Assembly: GCA_002914805.1 (NCBI GenBank) | Contig: JXTB01000243.1 | Coordinates: 2,042 to 66,041 of the forward strand | Length of the DNA: 64,000 nucleotides | Reading direction: 5' to 3' | Source: Parasponia andersonii | Lineage: Eukaryota; Streptophyta; Magnoliopsida; Rosales; Cannabaceae | Shown: positions 11,383-24,600 of the stretch, in pieces | Layout of the letters: each line of letters begins with the position of its first letter | Position numbering within the stretch: position 1 is the stretch's first letter | Notes under the pieces: model-generated | What the model saw: the letters and a program-made list of their open reading frames with translations, nothing else | Database searches by the model: none | What the model was told of the DNA's origin: nothing | Program-made: the position numbers and the translations under genes

Positions 11383-14300
11383 GCATAGCATAAAATATCA
11401 ATCAAACAAAATCAGCAAGCTTAATAAGACCGATATGGAAAGCCATATTAGTATTTTGACATCAATATAGAAGGTTGTCTATTTTTTGGGAGACAATAAC
11501 TAGTGATAAATGCATCTCATAAAAAGAAATAGTGATAAGTTATAAACTCAGCTGGACTAGAACCACTGTCAATTTTCTTACCTTGTTTTGATAAATCCGT
11601 ATAGCGTTATTTATTATCCAAAACTATGCTTAGTATAATTATTGGCTTCTAAGAAAACTTAATCTGCTTAAGAGTAACTTTGTAATTAATCTGTTTTAAT
11701 GAAATTAAGGTGCTATTGACTATTACAGCAGAGCAGCTATCACATCGCCCTTTTAGATTTTCATTCATTGAGTTACACTTTAGTTGTCGTGGCCTTCCTG
11801 CTTTACTTCATTTTGTTTTTTTCTTTGAAATGAAAAAACATGCATGGGCAACTATTACCGGATCTATAATATGCTTTTCTGAAGATTCTCTTTATGTCTT
11901 TTACAAGTTTGAAAATGGATAGTTGTGACATCAATTTTGACTTTTTATTTTGAAATTTGATAGATCAATTTTCTTTCAAAAGTCAAATAAAGGGGCACAT
12001 CATACTTCTTCAATTAAGAGCCATAATCAAAACTAGTAGTAATGTTTGCTAAACTAAGTAGTCTTTTATGTTTGGAGAATGTAAAATGAATAGTCTAAAG
12101 ATTATAACTTGACGTCATTTTAGTTTTTAAATGACATGTAATGATGTAATTACCAAAATACAAAAGATAAGTGGTGGACATGTACGTAAAATACAAACAT
12201 TCTTGATATACCATACTATACACTAAACAGACGATTTTTTCTTACAAAATTTTTAAAAAAAAAAATTCTTCCACAGTTTATGATAGCCCAAATTTTAAAG
12301 ACTTTGTTTTATGAAACTAATTTTAGTATAGTGAAAATACCTAAGTGGGATTGGATTATCCGAATAATCTATATTACACCATACCCGAATTTTTTATTTT
12401 TTGCAAAATACTAAAAGAGATCTTTTAAGTCCTGGTCAATTCATGTTTCTATATTCTCTATGGGAACTTACGGTATAGGAAAATCATGTATTCTTTCACA
12501 TTTATTGTCACCTAAATTAAAAAAAAATACTTTGTCTATCTTCTTTTACTTTCGACTTTATCTCTATTTTTTCTTTGCCGCTTGCCATCGGCTCTTACAC
12601 CTGCATCAGGGAAATAGCCATCAACATCGGTACTTCGCCGGTGACAAAAAATCAAGCAATGCTTTTTTAATTGCCAAAGTTTGAGCTATTACAGTCTTTA
12701 TTCCTCCTGAGATTTTAGATTTTTATTTTCTTTTACTTTACACGTCTTGGTCCATTTTTCTTCCTCTTTTTTTTTTTTTTTTTCCTTTTTCTATTTTTTT
12801 TCTTGTTCTATGGGATTAACAAAATTTTCCTTACCTGATGGGATTTGATGTAAGATTATACAATCATAATTTGAAGAAATTGTGCTTGACTCATGAAAAA
12901 CAAGAGAAATCCTCGTCGATGGCATCAGCTGAAGCCCATCGTCAGATGTGGATAAGTCATTGCACTTAGTCAATAGCTCAAGATATGAGTTTGTAAATAA
13001 GTGCCGACTATATTTTGAATCACGAATTTTTACATTAAGAAAAAAAAAAAAAATCATGGAAAAGATGAATACTGACCATGAATTCCTGAATTCGTTGGCA
13101 AGAGAAAGAGAAATGGATTTGTTTTCTTATGTGTAAGTTCACTTAAACTTGCTTTCTAATGGACTATGTTTGTCTTGTTTATCCAATAAGCGCTTTAAAA
13201 GTTACTCGTCCCAATAAATGCAAATTCTTATACTATATCCTATTAGTCCCATTCTTTATATATTAATTTGGAGGCAAGCAGGCGGCTTTGGCTTTTATTT
13301 TTTCTTTTTTTTTTTGGGTGCTTATTTTCTTGATAACGACCTTTATTATGTGAGCAATAAATCCATCCTTTTCATTGTTTCATGCATGTTCCAACGGCAA
13401 GTGAAGGACCGTTATCTCAAAAATAAATAAATAAATAAAGACAAATTATTATTTTTTTAAGATATGGGAATATGGATTGTTGGGGGCAATTTGGTCACAC
13501 AAAAATAGAGATGATTTTATTGGCAGCGGATGTCTCCAGGCAGGAGGAGTACGGAAACATGAATTCCGAAATGTGTCAAAAAAAATTTTTTTAAAAAAAG
13601 GTGCAGCTCAGCACTCGGTCCACGTGGTGTGTTTTTAACCACAGATTTTAACAGACACTCGGTATTAAAACTCACTCTGGCCCCACCTGGATCCGTAATT
13701 CACGGATTTATCTGTAGTTTTCCCCCAATCACTGATGACGAAAAATATATCCCCTCTACGTCCCAACCACATCGCACGTGCATTTTCACCGTTTCACCCC
13801 CCAACTTTCCTTTCTTCCTCTTCTTTTTTTTTTTTTTTTTTTTTTCCCATTTCATTAATTACCTTTTTTTTTTTAAATTAATCTTTTTGCATTGACTCTT
13901 GAATTATTCGTTTAACTATTCACTATTTCTTAAATCTCAATCCCTCATCTCGCTAAAGAAAAATTATGAATTATTACAAAAGAGCCTGAAATTTTAATTT
14001 GAAAAAATTATTACCATCAACTATTTTAGAAAAAGCGAATTTACAAATTCCATCTGAAATATCCGTTTCCATCTATTTTGGAAAAATTGTTAATTTGAAA
14101 AGTATTTTAGAAGACTCATTTATCTCCCCATTTGAAACTTTCTTTTGTATTTAATGTGTGTGCAACTAGCTATCAATTAGTAAATACATTCAAAAAGTGT
14201 TTGACACTATTTTTTGCAATTCTGAACGTAATGTCATAACAATTTTATTGTAAATTGGGCATTAGATGTCTTGACATTGATTTAATCTCATAATATCATT

Positions 14301-15273
14301 TACTATCATAGAGATATTTGTCAACATTTGATGGATGTATTAGCTTATTTTTCTTATTTTAGATATCGTGGTCAACCATTTATGCATGGTCTATCCAAAA
14401 TTACCTTACTAGTAAAGTTTAACTTGTTTATTGAACATTTTTTCTTTCCAATTATGTATGTTAATGTGAAAATTAATACTTTTATAATAACATTAGTTTA
14501 TCTAAGAAAATATATGTCAAAAGAAATAATGTTGCTATCTTTTACAAGTACGATGACATAAATTTAGTAGTGCTCTCCATTCAAAGAGAAAAAAAAAATG
14601 GCAATCCTCGTATCTAATGCCAATCCAAATATAAATACGAGAAAGATATGGTAAAACTGTAGCTAAATATTTTCGTTAAGCCCATATTCTATAAGTTCAA
14701 TTTATAAAGGTGTATTGTAGTGTATACTCTGTGGACGCGTTAGTTTCGCGCGTCGAAACATTAGCTGTTGGAGATTTTTTTTTAATTTAATTTTCATTTA
14801 TGCTCTTAATTGTAGAACTAAAAATAAATAATAAAAAATAGTAAATTGATACACGTCAACATCTTATGTATGAATTGCACGTGGGGCGCTCTTAGCTTGA
14901 CATTCCACTTGTTTAATTAAGAGAAATTGTCGGGAATTCGAGGGAGTCTTGTCCAAATAATTTAAAAAAAAAAAAAAAAGCAGCAAAAATTAATATCAAT
15001 TCCCTTTATAGCATGATACTAATTGATACGTTTCCATATATTTTTCTCAATGATTCCAAAGATTTCAATCCATGGCCGGTGTTCAACCCTTAGGCAACCA
15101 AACTTCATAAAAGGCTAGAATCTTTCCATTTTTATATTTGAAAAATAAAAAATCCAATACTTTTTCTAGAATCGTTTTAAACTTTAACTAACAAGTTTGA
15201 TATGATTGAAAAATAAAAGAGACTATATATAATTTTTTTTAAAAAGAAAGACTATATATAATTATACTTATAT
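10481..15273. other. Long AT-rich intergenic region
   Basis: I see no supported gene here. The region holds a (GA)n microsatellite at about 11347-11378, poly-T and poly-A runs (for example 12768-12783, 13828-13846 and 14961-14979), and one copy of a dispersed repeat pair (listed separately). Reading frames are short, rich in Phe, Lys and Ile, and without family similarity. Confidence 0.6.
12502..13262 (+). repeat. Dispersed repeat, copy 1 (partner at 32908-33866)
   Basis: Two blocks match a second place in the window in the same order and strand. Block A (about 12502-12770) contains CACCTGCATCAGGGAA and CGGTGACAAAAAATCA. Block B (about 13095-13262) contains AAGTTCACTTAAACTT and AATGCAAATTCTTATAC. 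The DNA between the blocks has diverged and differs in length. No coding capacity or terminal repeat is seen, so the class is unknown. It may be a decayed non-autonomous element. Confidence 0.75.
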
Positions 15274-15496
15274 GGGCACTAATTCAGTTATTATTTATAT
15301 TTATATGTAAGTATAGTGAATTATTATTTATATTTATATGTAAGTATAGTTTTGGTAATTAAAATTTATTATGTATATTTTTTTATATTAAAAAATAAAA
15401 AAAATAATATTAATGATGTATGTTTTTTTATGTATATTATTATAATTATTAAATGATGATAATTTATCGATTAAAAATAAATACGACAAATACTTA
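15274..15496. mobile_element. Degenerate MITE related to its right neighbour
   Basis: This AT-rich segment aligns with the better-kept MITE that follows. Shared landmarks are GCACTAATTCAGT near the start, TATTAATGATGTATG against CATTAATGATGCACG in the middle, and a poly-A-rich stretch near the end. It has drifted toward A/T and has an internal duplication of about 28 bp (about 15292-15348). Its right terminal repeat is poorly kept. It is flanked by TA-rich DNA. Confidence 0.6.
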
Positions 15497-15510
15497 TATA
15501 TATATATATG

Positions 15511-15762
15511 GGTACTAATTCAGTAGGTATTTTTTTTTTTTACCTATGCATAGGTATTAATTTAGCCAATGAAAATTTAGCATGCACATTTTTTTATTAT
15601 AAAAAGCAAGAGAGAGAAAGAGCATTAATGATGCACGTCTTTTCATACATTTTATTATAGTCATTGGGTCACCATCTACCACTAGATAATGGTAGATAGT
15701 GATTCAACGGTTAAAAAAAAATACCTACCCATAGATAAAAAAAATACCTATTGAATTGGCAA

Positions 15763-15764
<2 letters not shown>
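15511..15764. mobile_element. MITE with terminal inverted repeats of about 42 bp in a (TA)n tract
   Basis: The 254-bp element begins GGTACTAATTCAGTAGGTAT and ends CCTATTGAATTGGCAACC. The right end, reverse-complemented, matches the left over about 42 bp with few changes. It sits between (TA)n runs (about 15494-15509 and 15765-15799), consistent with a TA or TATA target. It encodes nothing. The TA target would suit a Tc1/mariner (Stowaway-like) or a PIF-like source, but the repeats alone do not decide this. Confidence 0.8.
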
Positions 15765-15799
<35 letters not shown>

Positions 15800-15803
<4 letters not shown>

Positions 15804-16720
15804 GTTTACAATTTATCTCCATCTAACCAAACGACCAAAGCGATGTAGTGAATAGTGATCAGCTTAAGGCCAAACTTAATTCAAAGTTACATAGTTAGTT
15901 CAATATTGACAAGGTGATTGATGGGTCCTACATGATACCGTCCATCTTAATGATGGCATATAGTCAGCTTTGCCATAATATACTCATTTTGTTTTCAAAT
16001 TTTTAACATGAAAATTTGTCTTTACACGTTCCACTGTTACTACACCAAACAAATTTTCCATGCATCTTTTCTCATCAAGCCAACAAACACAATAAGTACT
16101 AGTAGTACACCTACATTTTGTTATGAAAAGTTAAACTCAGTATTCATAATAGCACAACCTTATACAAAAAATATTAAAGTTAATAGTTCATACAATTCAA
16201 AAAAACCTACAAATCACCTTATCTATTAGTCAACCTTGACAAAGTATTTACTTTTGAATATTAATTTCTCATTTCATGATTGATTATTGTTTCTATTAAA
16301 TAAGCAATTAATTGATAACATTAAAAGATTGACGGAGTTTAATAGTAAGACTTTTACTTCTATTTTTTAATATTTTCACACTTACAGAGGAGTTAATATT
16401 GGTGTAATATAGGGGACCATTTTAATTTCGCATTTTAATGGTTAAATATATAACACTTAAAATAGTTTCCTTTTTCTTCTTTGATGGATTACCCTGATAT
16501 AAGGAAAAATACTAAAACTCTCCGATGTCTTTAACCAAAACACCAGTTTAATTTGTCAAACCAACAGGATAGTTTTGGTATTTCTAAAAGTACATGGTGA
16601 AAAGTGGTAATTGTCAAAATACAAATGGAGATTTTTGTCATTTTCCCTAAATATTATGACTGACGAAATTGCTATTTTTTTAAGGTAAGATTAAACTGCA
16701 GAAATTATTATTTAAAGAAA
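15800..16720. other. AT-rich intergenic region
   Basis: This stretch of about 900 bp lies between the MITE pair and the LINE. I see no gene, RNA gene or structured repeat in it. Confidence 0.55.
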
Positions 16721-19700
16721 TGGTACTTTTTTTTCTCTAAAAAAAAACCTTAATTAACAAGTAGAAAGTAAGAGGGTTGACACATGAAGATCAACCTCCT
16801 AGATAGAAAAAAGACCAAAAATGTCCCCTTAAAAGTCTAAGAGGCAACAACATGTGCAGCTGTGTTGAAATTTCTCTGGACCTAACAGAACTTAACTGAT
16901 AAAATAGAGTATAAGCTAAAAATATCTTTCTAAATATGGGTTAACTTCCAAACATGAATCAACTTACTAATAAACGAATTTGCTACGATCAAAAAGTCAC
17001 CAAGAATAAATTCAACTCCTAAGTTTCGATCCTGGCACAACTGCAAACCAAACTGAAAAATCCACAGTTTCACCTCAAGGGTTGAGAGTGCATCAAAATA
17101 TTTAGTAGCAACTAATTTGATACCGAACTGCTCATCCTCAACGACACACCCTGCCGCAGCTCGGCCGTCTTTGTAAGCCGCATCCACGAACAGATGGATT
17201 CTCCTAAGTCTCGGTCTGGTGGAGCGAGGAAAAGTAGTATGTGTCTGCAGGTCAAAACCCATATTTGCCTGCAGATCCATGTGTGCTTGTAAGTACTCAA
17301 AAACTGTCTCATTTACCTTTTAAAGTAGATAGGTAGAATCAGTTCTCCTTCCAGTATGAAAAGTTTTGTTCCTGGCGAGCCATAATTCCTCGCATAACAC
17401 AGCTCCAAAGATCAAAAAATGTTCCCTTAGCTTCAGTTCCTTTGGAGGAATAAATCTTAGGTTAAACAACCAATTAACTAATTATAATCCATCATCATAT
17501 CTCATAGTTTCTGTCCGAACATTCCACATATTCCCAAACCATATCGCTTTAGCTACTGGACAATGTAGAAATAAGCGAAGGATAGAGTCTTTCAAGTCAG
17601 AGCAAAGAATATAATTTTGGTTGGCTTGTCCAAAAATGGCAGCTTACCTTCTCCCATATGAAAGGCGTTTCTAGTAATGCGCCAAAGAAAAAATTTTAGT
17701 CTTTTATGTAAAGCACTTTTCCAAATCTGAGACCATAAATAGGATGGTTCCCCAAAATAGTTTAGATTATTGCACCAGTAAACACTTTTGATGGAGAAAG
17801 ATTCATCTCTCGTGCCCCTCCAAATAAGCTTATCTTGATGTTCCCTCGGTAAAATTGAAATCTTTGTAGCTTTGCTAGCTACTTCGGGCATGAACCACGA
17901 CGACAGCTTTTTATTATCCTAAATTCTTGAATATGGTAATATTAGCATTCTGACAAAGTGGTCCTTTGTGCAAACAAGAGAATTAAAATAAGCTCTGTAA
18001 CTCTCGAAAGATAGCCACGACAACCATGGGAAATTCTACGGATCAATATTTCCATATCCAAAAACGTAACAGCTTCAATCACGAACAAAATTCCTTGTTC
18101 CCCATATCGTTTTTGAGACTACTGAAGCATTATTAGGAAGAGTTGCAGACCAGTAGTCTTATCCGGTGCAATACTTAGCACGTAATATTATAGCCCAAAG
18201 AGAATTAGATCCAGAGGCTAAAAGCCACTCTAATTTTGCTAAAAAAACTGAATTTACATCCCAAAAACGACGAATACCCAACCCATCTCTGGATTTTAGT
18301 TAGCAAATTTTATCCCAGGTAATAAGAAAAAGGAATCTAGATTTTTCTAAGGATCCCGTCCACCAAAATTTACTCACAATCTTGTCTAAATTATCACACA
18401 TATAATTGGGGATTTTAAAAGTGGACATACTGTAAGATGGAATGCTTTAAATTACAGACTTAACTAGAGTAGTACGCCCAGCTCTAGATAAAAAATTACA
18501 TTTCCAGCCTTCTAAACAGTGCAGAAATCTATCTTGAAGAAAATTAAAATCATGGCATTTATTATTTTAAAGAAAAATTGGGTTTCCAAGAAAAGACTCT
18601 GAACTTGTCATGACTTTGAAACTGAGATCTCCACTAATTTGGCTTGGGTGGACCCTATTATGTTTTTTGACAACACTAAACTTGATTTTTGAGCATTTAG
18701 AAATTGTCCCGACCAAGCATAGTAAGTTAAAATACATTATTGTAATCTTTGCACCTGAGAAAGTTCAGCCTTGCAAAACATGAAAATGTCATCTGCATAC
18801 ATTAGATGCAAAATTTAAGGGGCAATACGAGATATTTGAATTCCCTTTATCCGACCTGACATCTCCTCTCAAATAATAAGTTTTGACAAAACCTCACCAC
18901 AAAGAATAAATAAGGTGAGAAAGGATCGCCTTGTCTCAGACCATGAGTAGGATGGAAGCTTGGAAGCGGGCTTCCATTGAGGAGAATAAAGAAAGAGACT
19001 ATTGAAACACAGAACATCACCATCCTTCTTAAATGCTCAGAAAAACCATTAGCCTTCAATACCTTCTCTAGTAAAGCCCATTCAATCCAGCCATAGGCTT
19101 TTGACATATCAAGCTTCAGACAAACATAACCTTCTTTCTCCATTTTTTTTCCTTCATGAAGTGCATAATTTCTTGAGCAATGATGGAATTTTCAGTAATC
19201 CACCATCCTAGAATGAAAGTAGATTGAAATAGAGAGATTAAATCTGGAAGTACACTTTGGATTCTGTTAGCCATAATTTTTGAAATAACTTTATGAGCTA
19301 TGTTACAAAGGCTAATAGGCCTAAAATCATCAAATTTGACTGCTTTAGTCTTTTTCGGTACAAGAACCATAAAAGTGTGATTAAATGGCTTTGGTAAACT
19401 TTCCGGAGTGAAAGAACTCTTGAACATATAAGATAACATCTTTATGCACTTCCTTCTAGTAATCCTTGTAGAACTTTGCTGGCATGCCATCAAGCTTAGG
19501 AGCCTTAAGTGGTGGCATTTCCCATATCACTTTTCGAATTTTTTTCCTTATGGGAATTCTGCAGAGGTTGACACTGTAATCTTGAGAGATTCTATAATCA
19601 AAAAGTTCCTCCAACTCTGGATTGATTCAAGGGTGGTAGCTGCTAAAGACTTCTGAAAAGTGATTAATAAAATAATCCACAATCTCTTTCCAGTTGTGAA

Positions 19701-20150
19701 TCCAGTTGATTCTATTTTCTGAGATACCCCACACATGGTTGCGTTTCCTTTTTACCACTGTTGAGGAATAGAAAAACTTTGTGTTGCGATCACCATGATT
19801 AAGCCATAATTCTCTCAACTTTTGTTTCCAAATTTGTTTCTAGCAGTCCTAGATTTATGAGATCTCTAACTGAATAGAGGCTTCAAACTCTAAATTACTT
19901 TGTGTCGGGGTTTTATTCTGAATCTCAACCAATAGACCATTCAGAAGCTTAAGTTTATCCTGACAAAACCCATATTGCTCTCTGTTGTATCGTTTAAGGG
20001 CACTTTTAGTATTATCCAATCTTTTAACCAGTTGAAGCTTTTAAAACCAGACACATGAATCTTCCAAGCTTCAGCAATTACAGTTCTACAGCTTGGGTCC
20101 TGTGACCAGGCATTAAAAAATCTAAAAGGAGGATAGACTTGATCAGAATC
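16720..20150 (-). mobile_element. L1-type LINE, 5'-truncated, with RT, zinc-finger-like and RNase H regions
   Basis: On the minus strand the order is that of plant L1-type LINE ORF2. An endonuclease-to-RT linker lies at about 19548-20100. Reverse transcriptase covers about 18780-19500, with VPKKTKAVKFDDFRPISLCN, the GLRQGDPFSPYLF motif, and the catalytic YADD at about 18795-18806. A zf-RVT-type region is at about 17590-17890 (SLWRIT-type, here FFLWRITRNAFHMGEGKLP). An RNase H-like domain is at about 16930-17230 (HLFVDAAYKDGRAAAGCVV). The 5' endonuclease and ORF1 are absent. Several frame breaks and stops split ORF2, so it is a dead copy. The 3' end is not sharp; the poly-T at about 16728-16735 could be the tail. 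Confidence 0.85.
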
Positions 20151-23100
20151 TAACCTTGTGTCAATGATTATTAGACTCGTATATCGAATACTTGAACCTC
20201 GAGCACTCGAACACTAAAACATTTGAACACACGTACACTCAAACTATAGTACTCGAACGCGATTATTTGTGATTCACTACACATTATACCCCTATAGTCT
20301 CGAGGTGACAACACAATATGAAACTAATTATTGAATGAGTTTTACTTAGACAAATCCAAAAATGAACTCATTATTATTTGAGTGAAATTATTACAATGAA
20401 AGAAAAAAACACAAGATTTAATAATACTTCCCGTATCTATGCTTGTTCTCATTCTTCCTCCAAGAGGTCGATATTTCTTTATGAAAGCTCATGATTAGTC
20501 TCCTGGTTGTAAGCTTCCACTCATTGAGTTTCTACTTCAAGTTATACCGGGGCCATTGCTTCGTGCCATATGTCCTCTTGAATAGAGCACTCTTGTACTG
20601 TGCTATTTTTTGACACAGTCTTCTCTATAATTCTAAATCTATACATTATACATCTTGTGACGAATCCAACAATTTTACTCAGAGTGATGGACCATATGGA
20701 CTCTACTTTTACCCATTTAGCTTAGCAGTTCACACTTTATGGTAATGAGAAAAGTCTCGTCATATTGTTACTTACAGGCCATCACGTCCTTTCTCCTCGT
20801 TCGCTAGTTGCATCCTTGAAGCACATCTTTTTAAGTCTAACCCCCTAGAATGGTTACCATATATTGTAATAGGACTAAGAAACTGCGTCAATGTAGCTCA
20901 TCATTACATCTAGCTTCTTCTTCTCCAGTAGGTAGCTTGCCATCCTTTAAATATGGACAAATTTGATCTATTTAGGATGACTTTATTTCTGCTCATTCAA
21001 TCGGAATTAAATGAGCTCTTGTACAAGTCTAGTCTTCTTCTCCTTTTCGATCACGCAAAAATCTATATTTTGATCGATTAGGCCACGGACGTGCGATTTG
21101 TAGCTAGCATATCTAGGCCTTTTTTTTAGCAGTCATGATTGACTGGTTATAGCATTTGCAAGCTTCTTGTTGCTCACCTCATAAAACTCTAACTCAGGAG
21201 TTGGAAACTTTATTGCCAAATGGTGGATCGACGTGATGGATTTCAATTCTTGAAGGAATGATCTTCCAAGGACTGTATTGTAGGCCGTTGGGTAACTCAC
21301 CATGAGGAAATCGATCCTAACTATTATCTGTCGAGGTCGCACTCCTCACTATGGGACTCCCACAGTGAGTACGAGCTAAATTACACCTATGGGCAGGACG
21401 CTGTCACTAGTGAATCCACAAAGCTCGACCGTAGTTGGCTTCAAGTATTGTACGTCCAAGCCTATCTTTTTTAGAGCGCTTAAGTATAGGATATCCACCA
21501 GGCTTCCATCGTCGATCAGAGTTTGGTAGATGAGAATGTTGATCTAAGGAGTAATGACCAACAAGTCATTATATGGATAGTGCACATCATGAGCATCCTT
21601 TTGAGTGAAAGTGATCAGCTTAATTTCTCTTCAAAAACTCTTTGTTAGACGATCTTCAGGGTGAAGGATGTTTGATCTTGGAGCTTCGCGAGTTGTGTGA
21701 GCTGAACTTCTAGCGACATGAAGTCTTCTAAAGATAGTCCTAATTTCACCTCGAAATAAATTATTGTAAGCTGGAGAGACTATTCCCCCATCACTATCCT
21801 CTCTATAATCATAGTCTATTCTTTGTTCGTATATCCTGAGGTATCCCCGTCATATCAACTTTTCGATCTCGTCTTTTAGGTCATAACAATCATTAGTAAC
21901 ATGACCATTATCTCAGTGGAAATGACAGTATTTGTTCTAGTATTTTCTTGTACTTTTTCCCTTTATAGGAGGAGGTTACTTATAAGGGACCCTACCCTCG
22001 GTGGCCATCAAAACATTCTTCCTACTAGTAGTGAGCTCACTATAGTAGATGAACTTAGAAGAGTGCAGATACCTTTATTCCTTTATGTGAGGCTTCTTCT
22101 CTGAAGAAGATGCAGCTTGTTCATTATCGCCTTTTCTCTTTTTCTTGTTTCTATTATTGTTAGACTCATCACCACTTAAATGTTCTGTTGAAACTTGTGC
22201 ATTCTCAATATGCATGTATATTTCTACTCTTCGATAGAAATCCTCCACATCGGTGTAATGGAGTTTTAAGAGATTCCTTCAAAGAGGTGTTTGTGGAGGA
22301 CGCCTCTCGCCAGAGCCATCAATAGTTCTCCCTTTAGTGCCTTCGTCACTTTGGCAGCTTTTTTGTTGAACTGTTTTAAGAAAGACTGAAGACTTTTGTT
22401 CTCTCCCTGTTTGACATTAGCTTGTACCAATCAAAGGGTGGCGTAGGCCCTAGCTAGTTTTGAACTATTTTTTAGCCCTACTGGCAAGTGTAACAACAAA
22501 ACATCGGCATTAGGCTAAGAGTTATATTGATTTAGATCTATAAGATCATTGAATGAGTCTAGGTGGTCCCGAAGATCTGTCTTTCCCTTAGAGGTAGCAA
22601 TGGTTGGCATCTTAAAACCATTGGGTAGAGGAGTGTTTTGGATAGCAGGTGTAAATGGTGAGTAGTCTCCTTTCACTTGGTACTCCTCACGAGCAGTTAA
22701 GCAGTTAAGCTCCTTTCGCATGTGAGCTACCTCTTGTGCGAGCTGGTTATTGACTAGGACTAAAGTAGTCGAACTCTTATAGGTTGCAGTCTGGTGCTCG
22801 CTCTTTACTGGTTCAAGTAATCACGAAGATCGTGTCCTCGCTCTCGATCAATATTTCTTACTGCTCGTCTAACTTTCTCGAACACGCTACCCATGTCTTG
22901 TGACTTGGTCGCTTTATGTCGCTGATCAACTCAAGTATTCTCTTGAGGTGTTCTTGGGGGAGATATTCTGTCTTCTCTTAGCTAGCTTTAGGAGCATCTC
23001 TTTGATCACGAACTCTTTGGCCCTCGATCTCACGAACTCTCGAATTCAACGAACGGGTCTCCTTGAAACCTTGTTGTTTATCAAATTGAACATGACCTCG

Positions 23101-23613
23101 AACATGGTCACATTGCTCTGCCGCTCGCTTCAGGTTATCAGGCTGATCGGGACATTGAATATGCTTACGATGCTCATTTCGGGGCTGATCACCAGCTAAC
23201 TGTTCCAAGAGATTTTGGATAGAGTTGACGGTTGCTCGCACCTCTTCCAACGTCTGCTCTTGTTGAAGATATCAAGCTTGTAGCTCAGCTATCTCTGTAA
23301 CTCGATCGACGTCATACACGGGCTCTTTCCTAGATCGCGTCCTGGTTTCACCTTGATTAGTGTTGAGAGTCTCACGACTTCTAATATGCTCTGGGCAGCC
23401 GTTTATGGGGGTGGCAACCCCAGATTGTGTCGACAGACCTTCAACGCGAGCGGCCTATAATCTTGCAACGGCAGCATCTCCGGTCTAAGAGTTTTGGCAT
23501 CTTGTCATGACCATATTTGTAAATTTGTTGAAAATTGGAAAAACAATAATTTTTCGGCTGGATATTTTTATAGAAGACCCTTCTTCTAGTGCCAAATTAT
23601 CGATACCAAAATT

Positions 23614-24102
23614 TGATATAACAATAGATTTATTAGTTTTTGAAGAAAACTAAAGATTAAAGGGAGAATGTGATAGAAAATAAGGAATATAGGAATTTCA
23701 AAGTAGTTTAGTCTTTCGAACAAAGTGCCTACATCCACTATAGTCTATGTTATCCTCTCAGNNNNNNNNNNNTTTATTTTTTTTTTTTTTTTTGTTTTCT
23801 TCTCTCTGTTCCTTGTATTTATTGGCAAGGAGATAGGTTCCTTGTTACAGATAAAATTTTTTCAAATATCAAAAAGATTACATTGAATACGAATTTGAAT
23901 TCGTATTTATCTCCCCTAAAATCTGGTAAAATCTTTATTTGGATAATTCCCAAGATTTGGTAAAATTTTTATTTGAATAATCATATCTCATAAATTCTAA
24001 ATCTAATCTCTAATATCTCGGAGATTTGAATTTTGGATGAGAAAATCTTAGGATAAAAATTTATTCGCTATTTTCGAATATATGTGAATTTGATGCATAA
24101 CA
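23614..24102 (-). repeat. 5' LTR of the middle gypsy element
   Basis: In plus orientation it starts TGATATAACA and ends GATGCATAACA, and it lies directly outside the primer-binding-type site. The visible length is about 489 bp, but the gap of Ns inside it makes the true length uncertain. Like the first LTR it carries a 'CTACATCCACTATAGT'-type stretch that is common in this group of plant LTRs. Confidence 0.6.
23762..23772. other. Assembly gap (11 Ns)
   Basis: Eleven Ns are directly followed by a long T run, which suggests that the homopolymer stopped the read. The true size is unknown. A second gap, a single N at 36396, also follows a T run. Confidence 0.95.
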
Positions 24103-24504
24103 AACCCTTCTTTAATATAATTAGAAACTCAAAATATTTTTGCTAAAATTAAAACACCAAAGTTTTTTTTTTTTTTTTTGATAATAACCCTAATAAAGGT
24201 GAAGATGGCCCGAAGTATTATTTAGTAAATTGTCAAAAGTTATTTTACTTTGATTAGAACCGAACGAAAAAAACTTGGAGAGTAGCTTTAATCCTTTTTT
24301 TTTTTTTCCAAAAGAAAAAAAAACAATAAAAAAAATGGACGGTTACTTACCAGCGACAGGTTAAAAATAAATAAAGTGGAGGGAGTCCTCCTATGCTTAT
24401 CACATGTCGCATATCGCATAACGGCATAAGTTACAAAATGGTGTTTGTTTATTTATTTTTTAAATATGTAAATAATTATATTTAGAATATAATAATCACA
24501 ATCA

Positions 24505-24600
24505 TCAATAGCTTGGTGGGTCACTTGGTGTAACGGTGTTTCTCAAGGTGAATATTCTAATCACTTAATTAGTTCAATCCAATTCATTTTTTTTTTAAAA
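24505..24600 (+). mobile_element. Possible tRNA-derived SINE fragment
   Basis: The stretch TGGTGTAACGG (24526-24536) fits the pol III A box, and AGTTCAATCC (24571-24580) is close to the B box. The gap between them is 34 bp, in the range for tRNAs and tRNA-derived SINEs. A T run follows at about 24588-24596. It does not fold as an intact tRNA by eye, and no target-site duplication is clear. Confidence 0.3.

Larger units (their letters stand above)
20160..24102 (-). mobile_element. Partial Ty3/gypsy element (gag and protease region, 5' LTR)
   Basis: From right to left it has a 5' LTR (about 23614-24102), a TTTGGCAC primer-binding-type site just inside, a gag region (about 21900-23500, including LPNGFKMPTIATSKGKTDL), and a protease region (about 21100-21620, including a fragment like YPTAYNTVLGRSFL). 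RT and integrase are not recognisable. No matching 3' LTR is seen at the left, where the element abuts the LINE near 20160. Gag and LTR style match the element at the left edge of the window. It is an old, broken and internally truncated fossil. Confidence 0.75.

Noticed and set aside
13629-13895. Plus-strand frame of 88 codons in intergenic DNA
   Set aside because: Half of it is a Phe run from a T homopolymer and there is no family similarity.
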